Shown here: positions 29,028 through 39,000 of the stretch, one piece after another
Numbering within the stretch: position 1 is the stretch's first letter
How the letters are laid out: each line of letters starts with the position of its first letter
NCBI RefSeq assembly: GCF_000156175.1
Contig: NZ_GG692710.1
Span: 478,251-542,250, forward strand
DNA: 64,000 nt
Direction: 5' to 3'
From: Collinsella intestinalis DSM 13280
Lineage (GTDB): Bacteria; Actinomycetota; Coriobacteriia; Coriobacteriales; Coriobacteriaceae
The notes under the pieces: model-generated
What the model saw: only the letters and a program-made list of their open reading frames with translations
The model's database searches: none
What the model was told of the DNA's origin: nothing
Program-made: the position numbers and the translations under genes

Positions 29028-31454
29028 ATGGATAAGATCTACGAGAACAAAGAGCAGTTCATCGAGCAGTACCGCCAGCACGTGCGCGCACTGTCCGGTA
29101 AGGAGTTCGAGGATACGAGCGATATCGACCGCTTCACCGCGCTGGCCAACATGGTCGCCGGCGATGCCCGCGTCATTGCCGCCAAAACCGACGAGCGCAA
29201 CCGCACCGAGGGCAAGAAGCGTGTCTACTACTTCTCCATCGAGTTCCTCATCGGTCGCCTGCTCGACAACTACCTGCTGAACCTCGGCATTCGTGACCTC
29301 GTGGCCGACGCCATCACCGACATGGGCGGCGATCTCGACGAGATCGAGCGCCAAGAGCCCGATCCGGCCCTGGGCAACGGCGGCCTCGGTCGCCTCGCCG
29401 CATGCTTCCTCGACTCGATGGCCCACGAGGGCATCGCGGGCTACGGCAACGGCATGCGCTATCGCTACGGCCTCTTCAAGCAGGAAATCGTCGATGGCCG
29501 TCAGGTCGAAGTAGCCGATGAATGGCTCTCCAAGGGCTATCCCTGGGAGGTCAAGCGCCCCGACAAGGCCGTTCGCATCGGCTTCGGCGGCTACGTCGTC
29601 TCACGCCAGGAGGGCGACCGCACCTTCTACTCCGTTGAGGGGACCGATGACGTCCTGGCCGTGCCTTACGACATTCCGATCGTCGGTTACGGCGGCGAGA
29701 CCGTCAACAAGCTGCGCTGCTGGAGCGCCGAACCCATCGACGACCATTTCGATCTCGACGCCTTCAACGCCGGGGACTACACCGGCGCCGACCGCGACCG
29801 CGCCAATGCCGAGGCCATCTCCGCCATCCTGTATCCCAACGACGCCGGCGAGCACGGCCGCCTGCTTCGCCTCAAGCAGGAGTACCTATTCGTTGCCGCG
29901 GGCATCCGCACCCTCCTCGACACCTTTGTGCGCGAGCACGGCAAGGCCTGGAACGAGCTGCCCCGCTATGTGGCCATCCATACCAACGATACGCACCCGG
30001 CGATGTGCGGACCCGAGCTCATGCGCATCCTCATGGACGAAGAGCGCCTGACCTGGGACGACGCTTGGGAGATCGTGACGAACACGGTGTCCTACACCAA
30101 CCACACCATCCTGCCCGAGGCTCTCGAGAAGTGGCCCATCTCCACCTTCTCCACCCTGCTGCCCCGCGTGTACCAGATCATCGACGAGATCAACCGTCGC
30201 TGGCGCGAGAGCTTCGACATGAGCAAGCCCGAGAGCGCCGAACGACTGCGCGCGACCGCCGTCCTGTGGGATGGCGAGGTCCGTATGGCCAACCTGTCCG
30301 TAATCTGCAGCCACTCCGTCAACGGCGTCGCAAAGATCCACTCCGACATCCTCAAGACGAGCACGCTCAAGGACTTCGCGGCCATGCGCCCGGAGATGTT
30401 CAACAACAAGACCAACGGCATCAGCCATCGTCGCTTCTTCGCTGAGGCCAACCCCACCTACGCCAAACTCGTGACCGAGGCAATCGGCGACGGCTGGCTC
30501 GACGACGCCCGCGAACTCGAGAAGCTCACCGCCTTCGAAGGCGATGCCTCTTTCCTTGAGCGCGTCGGCGCCTCAAAGCTCGCCAACAAGCAGCGCCTGG
30601 CCGACTACGTCAAGCGCGAGTGCGGGCTCACCATCGACCCGAACACGGTCTTCGACGTCCAGGTCAAGCGCTTCCACGCCTACAAGCGCCAGCTCCTGAA
30701 CATCATGAAGGTCATGGACCTCTATAACCGTCGCCTCGCCGATCCGAATTTCAAGATTCAGCCCACCACCTTCATCTTCTCCGGCAAAGCCGCCTCGAGC
30801 TACACCTTCGCCAAGGAAGTCATCCGCCTGATCAACGGTGTGGCCGAGGTCGTCAACAACGACCCGCGCGTCAACGACGTCATGAAGGTCTGCTTCATCC
30901 CGAACTTCCGCGTCTCGAACGCCCAGCTCATCTACCCTGCCGCCGAAATCTCCGAGCAGATCTCCACGGCCGGCAAGGAGGCCTCCGGCACTTCGAACAT
31001 GAAGCTCATGATGAACGGCGCCCTCACGCTCGGCACCATGGACGGCGCGAACATCGAGATCGTCGATCTGGCAGGCCGCGAGAACGAGGCGATCTTCGGC
31101 CTCACCACGCCCGAGGTCGACGCCCTGCGCGCCTCCGGCCAGTACTTCGCCTGGGATGTCGTCAACTCCGATCGCGCGCGCCTCGGCCGCATCATCGACA
31201 AACTCGTCGATGGCACCTTCGCCGCTCAATCCGGCAACTTCGAGAGCATCCATCATGAGCTCATGTTCAACAACGACTACGACCTGGTGCTCAAGGACTT
31301 CCACTCCTACGTGGACGCTTGGGAAAAGCTCACCGCGACCTATCCCGAGACCCAGGACTGGAACCGCCGCGCGCTGCACAACACCGCGATGTCCGGCTGG
31401 TTCTCCTCCGACCGAACCATCCGCGAATACCGCGACGAGATTTGGCACGCATAA
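29028..31454 (+). CDS. glgP: Glycogen/maltodextrin phosphorylase
   Basis: 808 residues, full length, with GAAAGGAAACC before the ATG. It releases glucose-1-phosphate from glucan ends using pyridoxal phosphate. Family motifs are YYFSIEFLIGRLL, PDPALGNGGLGRLAACFLDS, HTNDTHPA, VSYTNHTILPEALEKW and the PLP-lysine region EASGTSNMKLMMNGALT followed by LGTMDGANIEI. It lies about 105 bases after glgB. The pairing with biosynthetic genes in one operon suggests glycogen turnover is controlled by enzyme activity and not by separate transcription. Confidence 0.96.
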   Translation: MDKIYENKEQFIEQYRQHVRALSGKEFEDTSDIDRFTALANMVAGDARVIAAKTDERNRTEGKKRVYYFSIEFLIGRLLDNYLLNLGIRDLVADAITDMGGDLDEIERQEPDPALGNGGLGRLAACFLDSMAHEGIAGYGNGMRYRYGLFKQEIVDGRQVEVADEWLSKGYPWEVKRPDKAVRIGFGGYVVSRQEGDRTFYSVEGTDDVLAVPYDIPIVGYGGETVNKLRCWSAEPIDDHFDLDAFNAGDYTGADRDRANAEAISAILYPNDAGEHGRLLRLKQEYLFVAAGIRTLLDTFVREHGKAWNELPRYVAIHTNDTHPAMCGPELMRILMDEERLTWDDAWEIVTNTVSYTNHTILPEALEKWPISTFSTLLPRVYQIIDEINRRWRESFDMSKPESAERLRATAVLWDGEVRMANLSVICSHSVNGVAKIHSDILKTSTLKDFAAMRPEMFNNKTNGISHRRFFAEANPTYAKLVTEAIGDGWLDDARELEKLTAFEGDASFLERVGASKLANKQRLADYVKRECGLTIDPNTVFDVQVKRFHAYKRQLLNIMKVMDLYNRRLADPNFKIQPTTFIFSGKAASSYTFAKEVIRLINGVAEVVNNDPRVNDVMKVCFIPNFRVSNAQLIYPAAEISEQISTAGKEASGTSNMKLMMNGALTLGTMDGANIEIVDLAGRENEAIFGLTTPEVDALRASGQYFAWDVVNSDRARLGRIIDKLVDGTFAAQSGNFESIHHELMFNNDYDLVLKDFHSYVDAWEKLTATYPETQDWNRRALHNTAMSGWFSSDRTIREYRDEIWHA

Positions 31455-31590
31455 AGGAGGTGCGGCGCGCTGGGAAACGGCCGGCGCACCAATAAGGCGA
31501 CGGAAGCGGCGAAGACGGGGGAGCCGCCTCCGGACACGGATATCCCGCACAAGACATCCGCAACCATCCAACGGATAAAGGGAGAGATTG

Positions 31591-32739
31591 ATGGCAAGCA
31601 AAGAATGCATCGCGATGCTCCTCGCGGGAGGCCAAGGCAGCCGACTGATGGCCCTCACCTCTAAGATCGCAAAACCGGCCGTCAGCTTCGGCGGCAAGTT
31701 CCGCATCATCGACTTCTCGCTGTCGAACTGCGCAAACTCCGGCATCGACACCGTGGGCGTGCTGACCCAGTACCGTCCGTACCAGCTCCATGAGTACATC
31801 GGCTCCGGCCGCGCGTGGGACCTCGCCGAGCACGGCAGCGGCGTTTCCATCCTGCCGCCCTACGCCACGCAGGACGGCGGCGCATGGTATGCCGGCACCG
31901 CCGACGCGATCACGCAGAACCTCAATTACATCAAGAACCACGACCCCAAGTACGTGCTCATCCTGTCCGGCGATCACCTGTATCGCATGGACTACCGCAA
32001 GATGCTCGAGAGCCACATCGAGCACAACGCCGACCTCACCGTCTCGGTCATGCCCGTACCGTGGGAGGAGGCCAGCCGCTTCGGCATCATCACCGCCGAC
32101 CCCGAAGACGGTCGCATCGTGAAGTTCACCGAGAAGCCGGAGAAGCCCGATTCGAACCTCGCCTCCATGGGCATCTACATCTTCTCCACCGACGTGCTCG
32201 TGAGGGCACTCGAGGAGGACGCCGTCGACCAGCGCTCCAGCCACGACTTTGGCAACGACATCATCCCCAAGCTGCTCGCCGAGGGAAAACGCCTGCACAC
32301 GTACGAGTTCCATGGCTTTTGGAAGGACGTCGGCACCATCGCGAGCTTCCACGAGACCTCGATGGACCTGCTCGGCGACAACCCCGAGTTCGACCTGTTC
32401 GACAAGTCCTTCCCAGTCATGAGCAACGACTCGACCCGTCCTCCCCACTTCATCGGACCCGAGGGTCGCGTTGACGACCGCCTCGTCTCCAACGGCTGCC
32501 GCGTCTACGGCACCGCGCGCCACTCGATTCTCTCCACAGACTGCGTGGTGGGCGAGCGCGCCATCGTCGAGGATTCCGTGTTGCTGCCGGGAGCCATCGT
32601 GAAGGATGGGGCGCACGTCGTGCGCGCCATCCTGGGCGAGAACGCCGTCGTGGAAGAGGGCGTCAAGCTCGGAAGCGTCGATATGACCAAAGATACCGCC
32701 GTCGTTGGAAACGACGTCGTCATCGGGAAGGGGGAATGA
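31591..32739 (+). CDS. glgC: Glucose-1-phosphate adenylyltransferase, catalytic subunit GlgC
   Basis: 382 residues from ATG 31591 (GGGAGAG upstream). It makes ADP-glucose from ATP and glucose-1-phosphate. The catalytic pyrophosphorylase signature [20 protein letters not shown] is intact, followed by [28 protein letters not shown] and [11 protein letters not shown] left-handed beta-helix domain fills the C-terminus. It ends four bases before glgD; such GlgC/GlgD pairs make heterotetramers in Firmicutes. The 136-base gap from glgP holds GC-rich hairpins. Confidence 0.95.
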   Translation: MASKECIAMLLAGGQGSRLMALTSKIAKPAVSFGGKFRIIDFSLSNCANSGIDTVGVLTQYRPYQLHEYIGSGRAWDLAEHGSGVSILPPYATQDGGAWYAGTADAITQNLNYIKNHDPKYVLILSGDHLYRMDYRKMLESHIEHNADLTVSVMPVPWEEASRFGIITADPEDGRIVKFTEKPEKPDSNLASMGIYIFSTDVLVRALEEDAVDQRSSHDFGNDIIPKLLAEGKRLHTYEFHGFWKDVGTIASFHETSMDLLGDNPEFDLFDKSFPVMSNDSTRPPHFIGPEGRVDDRLVSNGCRVYGTARHSILSTDCVVGERAIVEDSVLLPGAIVKDGAHVVRAILGENAVVEEGVKLGSVDMTKDTAVVGNDVVIGKGE

Positions 32740-32743
32740 TCCG

Positions 32744-33853
32744 ATGATCAACCGCAAGGCCATCGGCTACATCACTGCCAACTACACCAGCAAAGAGCAC
32801 AGCCACCTGCTTGAATGCCGTCCGCTCGCTTCCATCCCGTTCATGGGCCGCTACCGCCTCATCGACTTCCCGCTGTCCAACATGATGAACGCGGGCATCC
32901 GCACCGTCGGCGTGGTGCTTCCGGGCAATTACCGCTCGCTCGTCGACCACCTCGGCAGCGGACGCGAGTGGGAGCTCGATCGCAAGAAGGGCGGTCTGTT
33001 CCTACTCCAGGGCAGCGCTTACGGCACCGCCAAAAAGGGCATCCGCTTCCTGCTGCGCGACATCAACACCAACAAGATGCTGTTCCAGCGCGCCAGCGAG
33101 CCCTACGTGGTCATGAGCGCGACCAACATCGTCTTCAACATGGACCTCTCCGCCGTCATCGATGCGCACGAGCGCAGCGGCTCCGGCGTGACGATGATCT
33201 ACAAAAAGGGCGACCGCCAGCTCGAGGACGTCACCAAGCTCGACATCAACGAGAACGGCCGCGTCACCGACCTTAAGAGCGGCTGCGCCTACGGCGATAA
33301 CCAATTCCTCGACTGCTTCATCATCAACCGCGACCTGCTCCTCGAGCTGTGTGAGCAGTACGAGACGCTCGACTACCTCGACCTGTTCGACGCCATCCGC
33401 CCCGACTTCGGTCGCATCGACGTGTGCACCTACGAGTTCAAGGGCCTCGCCGTCGGCATGTTCAACGAGGAGAGCTATTACCAGCGGAGCATGGAAATGC
33501 TCAACCCCGACGTCATGCACCAGCTGTTCACGCACAGCCGCCCGATCATGACCAAGGCTCACGACACGCCGCCCGCGAAGTACAGCTCCGGCTCCAACGC
33601 CACCAACTCGTTCATCTCCGCAGGCTGCCGCATCGACGGCACCGTGCGCGGCTCCACCCTCTCGCGCGACGTCATCGTCGAGAGCGGCGCCTACGTGGCC
33701 AACTCCATCATCATGCAGGGTTGTGTCATCAAGCGCGGCGCGCGCGTAGAGAACGCCATCGTGGACAAGAACAACGTCGTGGAAGCCGGGACCGTCCTCA
33801 CCGGTACGCCCGACAACGTGCTCGTGGTGCCCAAGGTCGCGATCGAGAATTAG
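32744..33853 (+). CDS. glgD: ADP-glucose pyrophosphorylase regulatory subunit GlgD
   Basis: 369 residues from ATG 32744. It is homologous to GlgC but lacks the nucleotide-binding GGxGxRL loop: the N-terminus reads INRKAIGYITANYTSKEHS. The sugar-phosphate part remains (RPLASIPFMGRYRLIDFPLS). In Firmicutes GlgD is inactive or weakly active alone and boosts the activity of GlgC. The C-terminal beta-helix repeats are present (SAGCRIDGTVRGSTLSRDV). Presence of GlgD in an actinobacterium is notable. Confidence 0.94.
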   Translation: MINRKAIGYITANYTSKEHSHLLECRPLASIPFMGRYRLIDFPLSNMMNAGIRTVGVVLPGNYRSLVDHLGSGREWELDRKKGGLFLLQGSAYGTAKKGIRFLLRDINTNKMLFQRASEPYVVMSATNIVFNMDLSAVIDAHERSGSGVTMIYKKGDRQLEDVTKLDINENGRVTDLKSGCAYGDNQFLDCFIINRDLLLELCEQYETLDYLDLFDAIRPDFGRIDVCTYEFKGLAVGMFNEESYYQRSMEMLNPDVMHQLFTHSRPIMTKAHDTPPAKYSSGSNATNSFISAGCRIDGTVRGSTLSRDVIVESGAYVANSIIMQGCVIKRGARVENAIVDKNNVVEAGTVLTGTPDNVLVVPKVAIEN

Positions 33854-33903
33854 GGCCGCACGCGCAGCCGACGCGCCCGAGGCACACCAGGCGCGCATAT
33901 GAT

Positions 33904-33943
33904 GGATACGCCGCCTCGAGCACACGACTCAGGCGGCGTATCC
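33904..33943 (+). repeat. Strong intercistronic hairpin between glgD and glgA
   Basis: GGATACGCCGCCT (33904-33916) and its exact complement (33931-33943), with an inner GAG/CTC pair. No T-run follows. It could stabilise the upstream mRNA or lower glgA expression relative to glgC/glgD. Confidence 0.7.
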
Positions 33944-34003
33944 GCACGAATCACTGAACTCGACGCCGCGAAGCAACGCGCGCATCAAGAGATTGGCATC
34001 CAT

Positions 34004-35893
34004 ATGACCGAATCCCCCCAGCAGAAACTCCATGTCGCATTTGCCAGCGCCGAAGCCGCGCCCTTCGTGAAGACCGGCGGCCTCGGCGACGTGGCGGGCT
34101 CCCTGCCCCAGGCCCTCAAAGCCGCGGGCGCCGAGGTCGTCGTCCTCGTTCCCAAGTACGACACCATCGCCCAGGAGTACAAGGACCGCATGGAGCACCT
34201 GTGCGACTTCTATGTCCCACTCGGCTGGCGCAATGAGTACTGCGGCATCGAGCGCCTCAACCACCTCGGCGTCGACTACCTGTTCATCGACAACGAGCGT
34301 TACTTCAGCCGTGGCTATCCGTACGGGTTCTTCGACGACGGAGAGCGCTTCGCCTTCTTCTCCAAGGCCATCGTCGAGACCCTCCAGTACCTGCCCGGGG
34401 TTCTGAACGGGTTCACGTGCGATGTCCTGCACTGCAACGACTGGCACACCGCCATGGCCCCCGTGTTCCTGCGCGAGTTCTACCAGGCCTCGCCGTTCTA
34501 CCAGAGCATCAAGACGGTGTTCTCCATCCACAACATAGCGTTCCAGGGTCAGTACAGCGCCAAGGTGCTGAACGACATTCTGGGCCTGGCGCATATTCCC
34601 GCAGCTGCCTTCCAGCTCACCTGCGGTCCCGACGCCGTCAACTACATGCAGGGCGCCCTCAACTACACCGACGCCATCACAACCGTCTCCCCCACGTACG
34701 CCGAGGAGATCAAGACGGGCGAGTTCGGTGAGGGCCTCGATGGGATTCTGCGCCGCCGCGCACCGATTCTGCAGGGCATCGTCAACGGCATCGATACCGT
34801 GGGCTTCGACCCCGCCACCGACCAGCGCATCCCCGCGCAGTTCACCGCCAGCGACCGTTCCGGCAAGGCCGTTTGCAAGGCCCGCCTGCAGGAGGAGCTC
34901 GGTCTGGAGGTCCGCGATGACCGTCCCCTCATGGTCATGGTCACGCGACTCACCCGCCAGAAAGGCATGGACCTGGTCACGTACGCGCTCGACCGGATCC
35001 TTTCCAGCGGTGTCCAGGTGGCCGTGCTCGGCACCGGCGATACCGACTATGAGAACGCGCTGCGCTACTTCGAGGGCAAGTACCCCGGAACCATGGCCGC
35101 GCGCATCCAGTTCGACCCCGCGCTGTCCCAGCGCATGTACGCGGGCGCCGACCTGTTCCTCATGCCGTCCTTGTTCGAGCCCTGCGGCCTGTCGCAGATG
35201 ATCGCCATGCGCTACGGCACCCTGCCCATCGTGCGCGAAACCGGCGGCCTGAAGGACACCGTCGCGCCGTACAACCAGTTCACAGGCGAGGGCACTGGAT
35301 TCTCGTTCGCCAACTTCAACGGCGACGAGATGGCCGACACCGTCTTCCGCGCCACGCGCTTGTTCTGGGATGATCGCGACGCATTCAACAAGCTCGTGGA
35401 CAACGCCATGGCCGCAGACTTCAGCTGGACTCGTTCGGCCGACGTCTACATGGCGATGTATCACAACCTGCGCCCCGACATCCCACTGCCGCAGCCCGAG
35501 GTTGAAGTTAAGCCGACGGAGAAGACGAAGCCCGTCGAGCAGGAAAAGGCAACCGAGCCCGAGGTCGCGCCTGCTGACGAGCCCGCAGCGACAGCAGTGA
35601 AGAAGCCCGCCGCACGCAAGACGACCGCGCGCAAGACGACGGTCGCCAAGGCCACGGCCCCCAAGACTGCCACCACAAAGGCAACCACCACGGCCGCCAA
35701 GACCGCGACCTCGGCGCCTGCAGCCGCCGCAAAACCCGCAACGGCCAACCCGGCCCAGGCCAAGATCGACCTGGATGCCGTGCTCCCCACCATCGATCCC
35801 AAGCCCGCCGCAACCCCCGCGGCCGAGCCCAAGCCCGCCACCTCGACGACCAAGGTCGTTCCCAAGGCAACCCGCAGGGGCAAGCGCAAATAA
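34004..35893 (+). CDS. glgA: Glycogen synthase GlgA with histone H1-like C-terminal tail
   Basis: 629 residues from ATG 34004; the ribosome site is weak (AAGAGATTGG). It adds glucose from ADP-glucose to the growing chain. The GT5 N-domain has the ADP-glucose loop KTGGLGDVAGSLP and LHCNDWHTAM; the C-domain has VTRLTRQKGMDL and LFEPCGLSQMIAMRYG, ending near residue 487. Beyond this is a tail of about 140 residues made of Lys, Ala, Thr, Pro and Glu, with PAARKTTARKTTVAKATAPK-like repeats and a basic end (RRGKRK). Normal GlgA is about 480 residues. The tail reads in the same frame with no break. A terminator follows. Confidence 0.95.
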   Translation: MTESPQQKLHVAFASAEAAPFVKTGGLGDVAGSLPQALKAAGAEVVVLVPKYDTIAQEYKDRMEHLCDFYVPLGWRNEYCGIERLNHLGVDYLFIDNERYFSRGYPYGFFDDGERFAFFSKAIVETLQYLPGVLNGFTCDVLHCNDWHTAMAPVFLREFYQASPFYQSIKTVFSIHNIAFQGQYSAKVLNDILGLAHIPAAAFQLTCGPDAVNYMQGALNYTDAITTVSPTYAEEIKTGEFGEGLDGILRRRAPILQGIVNGIDTVGFDPATDQRIPAQFTASDRSGKAVCKARLQEELGLEVRDDRPLMVMVTRLTRQKGMDLVTYALDRILSSGVQVAVLGTGDTDYENALRYFEGKYPGTMAARIQFDPALSQRMYAGADLFLMPSLFEPCGLSQMIAMRYGTLPIVRETGGLKDTVAPYNQFTGEGTGFSFANFNGDEMADTVFRATRLFWDDRDAFNKLVDNAMAADFSWTRSADVYMAMYHNLRPDIPLPQPEVEVKPTEKTKPVEQEKATEPEVAPADEPAATAVKKPAARKTTARKTTVAKATAPKTATTKATTTAAKTATSAPAAAAKPATANPAQAKIDLDAVLPTIDPKPAATPAAEPKPATSTTKVVPKATRRGKRK

Positions 35894-35924
35894 GAGACGC
35901 GCGCACATCCAGCCGCGCTATACG

Positions 35925-35955
35925 GGCCGAGGGCGATATGCCCTCGGCCATTTTC
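35925..35955 (+). terminator. Terminator of the glgBPCDA operon
   Basis: Ten-base perfect arms GGCCGAGGGC (35925-35934) and GCCCTCGGCC (35940-35949) with a five-base loop, then ATTTTC. It separates glgA from the downstream glucanase gene. Confidence 0.85.
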
Positions 35956-36023
35956 ATGTACAGGCGCCTCGAATCCCCAAAGGACACCCGACCGCCGGAA
36001 GTGAACCAACCCACTGCAACCTG

Positions 36024-36029
36024 TATAAT
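36024..36029 (+). promoter_or_regulatory. -10 box for the GH13-GH77 gene
   Basis: A perfect TATAAT preceded by TG (TGTATAAT) 37 bases before the start codon. The -35 region is poor, but the position directly after a terminator supports a promoter. Confidence 0.55.
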
Positions 36030-36065
36030 GAACAGGCATTATCCGTTCGTTTAGTTAGCTGTCTC

Positions 36066-39000
36066 ATGAGGCTTTTTCATAATTCCCGCCGATCGGAATA
36101 TCGCGTGCCGTTTGGCGCTGTTGTTGCCGGAACCACCGTTCATCTCACATTGCGTGTCGAAGACGCCGATGCCAGATTCCTCAAAGGTGAAGTTCGCACA
36201 TGGGTCGACGATCGCGGCGAAGAGCTCATCCCAATGACCCTCGGTGAATCCAACACCCTGGTAGCGTCCATCGACTGCTCCGAACCGTGCATCTTATGGT
36301 ACAGCTTCCGCGTGACATGCACCGATGGGTCGATGCTCAAGGTCGGCGCGCGCGATGGCGCCACGGGCGGAGAGTCGGTCACCTATACCGACCGCGCAGA
36401 CGTCCCCTCGTTCCAAATCACCGTGTATAAGCACCGCAAAACCCGTCCCGCTTGGTACGAGCGCGGCATCGTATACCAGATTTTCCCCGATCGTTACGCG
36501 CGCGACGAGCACTGGCTCGAGCGCGCCCAGGCCGTCGTCGACAAGCCCCGCAAGGGCCCTGGCAAGCACCTGGTGATGGACTGGGACAAACCGCCGGTAT
36601 ACGAGCGCAACGAGGACAAATCCATCAAGAGCTGGGACTTCTACGGCGGATCGCTCGAGGGGATCCGCCAGGACCTCCCCCGCCTGCACGCCATGGGCGT
36701 CACGACGATCTACCTCAACCCCATCTTCGAAGCGCAGAGTAATCACCGCTACGACACGGCCGATTACCTCACGATCGACCCCATGCTCGGAACCGAGGAG
36801 GACTTCCGTCGCCTCGCTCAAGACGCCGACAAATTGGGCATCTCGCTCATCCTCGACGGCGTGTTCAACCACACGGGAGACGACTCCATCTATTTCAACC
36901 GCTTTGGGAACTACCCTGGCAAGGGCGCATGGCAGGGCGAGGAATCTCCCTGGTATGACGCGTATTGCTGGAACGAAGACGGGACGTACAACTCCTGGTG
37001 GGGCATCGAGAACATGCCCGACCTCAACGAGAAGTCCGATCGCGTTCGCGAACTGCTGCTCGGTGAAAACGGCGTGGTCCGCACCTGGCTGCGCGCCGGA
37101 GCACGCGGCTGGCGCCTCGACGTGGCCGATGAGCTCTCGGACGAGCTTATTGAGGACATCAAAGCAGCGGTGCTCGAGGAGCGCCCCGACGGCCTGCTGC
37201 TCGGCGAGGTCTGGGAGGATGCATCCAACAAACTCGCCTACGGCAAGCTGCGCAAATATCTGCTGGGCAACGAGCTCGACTCCGCCATGAACTACCCGCT
37301 GCGCGATGCCATACTGGGTTTTCTCGTTTACGGGGAGAACGCCTATCAGTGCGCCGAGCGCATCGAGACGCTGCGTGAAAACTACCCTCCCGAGGCGCTG
37401 GCCTGCTGCCTCAACCTGCTCGGCAGCCACGACAAGCCACGCATCGCCTCCGTGCTCGGGGGCGGCCCCGACGAGAGTCAGCTGCCCGAGGAGGAACGCG
37501 GGCGCTTCCGCCTCGACGAGAACTCGATGGGCCTGGCCAAGGGACGCTTCTGGCTCGCCACACTCATGCAGATGACGCTTCCAGGCGTCCCCTCCATCTA
37601 TTACGGCGACGAATACGCCCTCGAGGGCCTCTCCGATCCCGGAAACCGCCGCACGCTGCCCACACCCGACGCCGTGCATGACCGCGACATGCTCAACATG
37701 GTTCGCAACACCATCATGTTGCGCCGTGCACTCCCCTTCCTCGTTGACGGGACACTCGATGCGTTCGCGTACAACGACGATGTGCTGTGCTACCGCCGTC
37801 GCGGATCGGATGGCCAGGTCGCGAGCGTCCTCATCAATCACAGTCTGTCCGATGCGCGCTCCGTGCGCGTTCCCATCGAGGGGGATTTTGCCCTCGATCT
37901 CGTCTCGGGCACCGATCTCAAGCGAGGGGCCGATGGCTGCGCGGAGGTACGTCTATGGCCACTCGGATCGGCCGTGGTGTATTCCAGCAAGGAGCAGCGC
38001 CTGCAAAAGCCGCTCGAGCGCGGCGCCGGCGTCATCGCACATATCACTTCACTGCCCAATACGGGTCGTGCGGGCACCCTCGGCGCACCCGCTCGCCGCT
38101 TTATCGATCATCTCGCTGCCACCGGCCTGCGCTATTGGCAGGTCTTGCCGGTCAATCCCACAGACTCCTTTGGATCCCCCTACGCCGGACCGTCCGCCTT
38201 CGCGGGCAACCCCAATCTGCTGGAGGAAACGAGCACCGAGCTCAAACACGCCTTCGAGCGCTTCAAGGCGGAAGGGGGCTTTACCAGCCGAGAGTTCTTC
38301 GAGTTCGCCCGTGAGAATGAGGGCTGGCTCGACCCGTACTGCGCGTTCATGGCCGTCAAAGACGCCATGAACGGCACCAGCCGTCATAGCTGGCCTGACG
38401 AGCTGCGTCGCTACCACGTCGACATCTTCGCCGATGCACGCTTCGCCGATCGCGCCCGTTACCATGCCTTTGTCCAGTTCCGCTTTGAGCGCGAATGGAC
38501 CGAGATGCTCGCTTACGCGCACGAGAAGGGCATTGAGATCGTCGGCGACATCCCGATGTACGTCTCGGACGATTCAGCCGACGCGTGGAGCGAACCCGAG
38601 ATGTTCTCACTCGGCAAGGACGGCATGCCCTACGAGATCGCGGGAGTCCCGCCGGATCGCTTCTCAGCCACCGGACAGGTTTGGGGCAATCCCACCTACG
38701 ACTGGGATCATATGCGCAAAGACGGATACGTATGGTGGCTTGCCCGCCTGCGCCGCTCATTCAAGCTGTACGACCGCGTGCGCCTCGATCACTTCCTGGG
38801 CTTCCATAACTACTTTGCGATTCCCGCAGGAGGCACCGGAGCAGATGGCACCTGGATGCCGGGACCGGGCATCGAGTTGTTCCAGCGTGCATTCGAGGAG
38901 TTCGGACCGCTGCCGCTTATCGCCGAGGACCTGGGCATTCTCACTCCCGGTGTGCGCGCCCTGCTTGCAAGCTGCGGTTTTTCCGGAATGGATGTTCTGG

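Noticed and set aside
33929..35908. A 659-residue minus-strand frame opposite glgA
   Set aside because: Antisense shadow; the Gly/Arg-rich part is the reverse of the GlgA tail.
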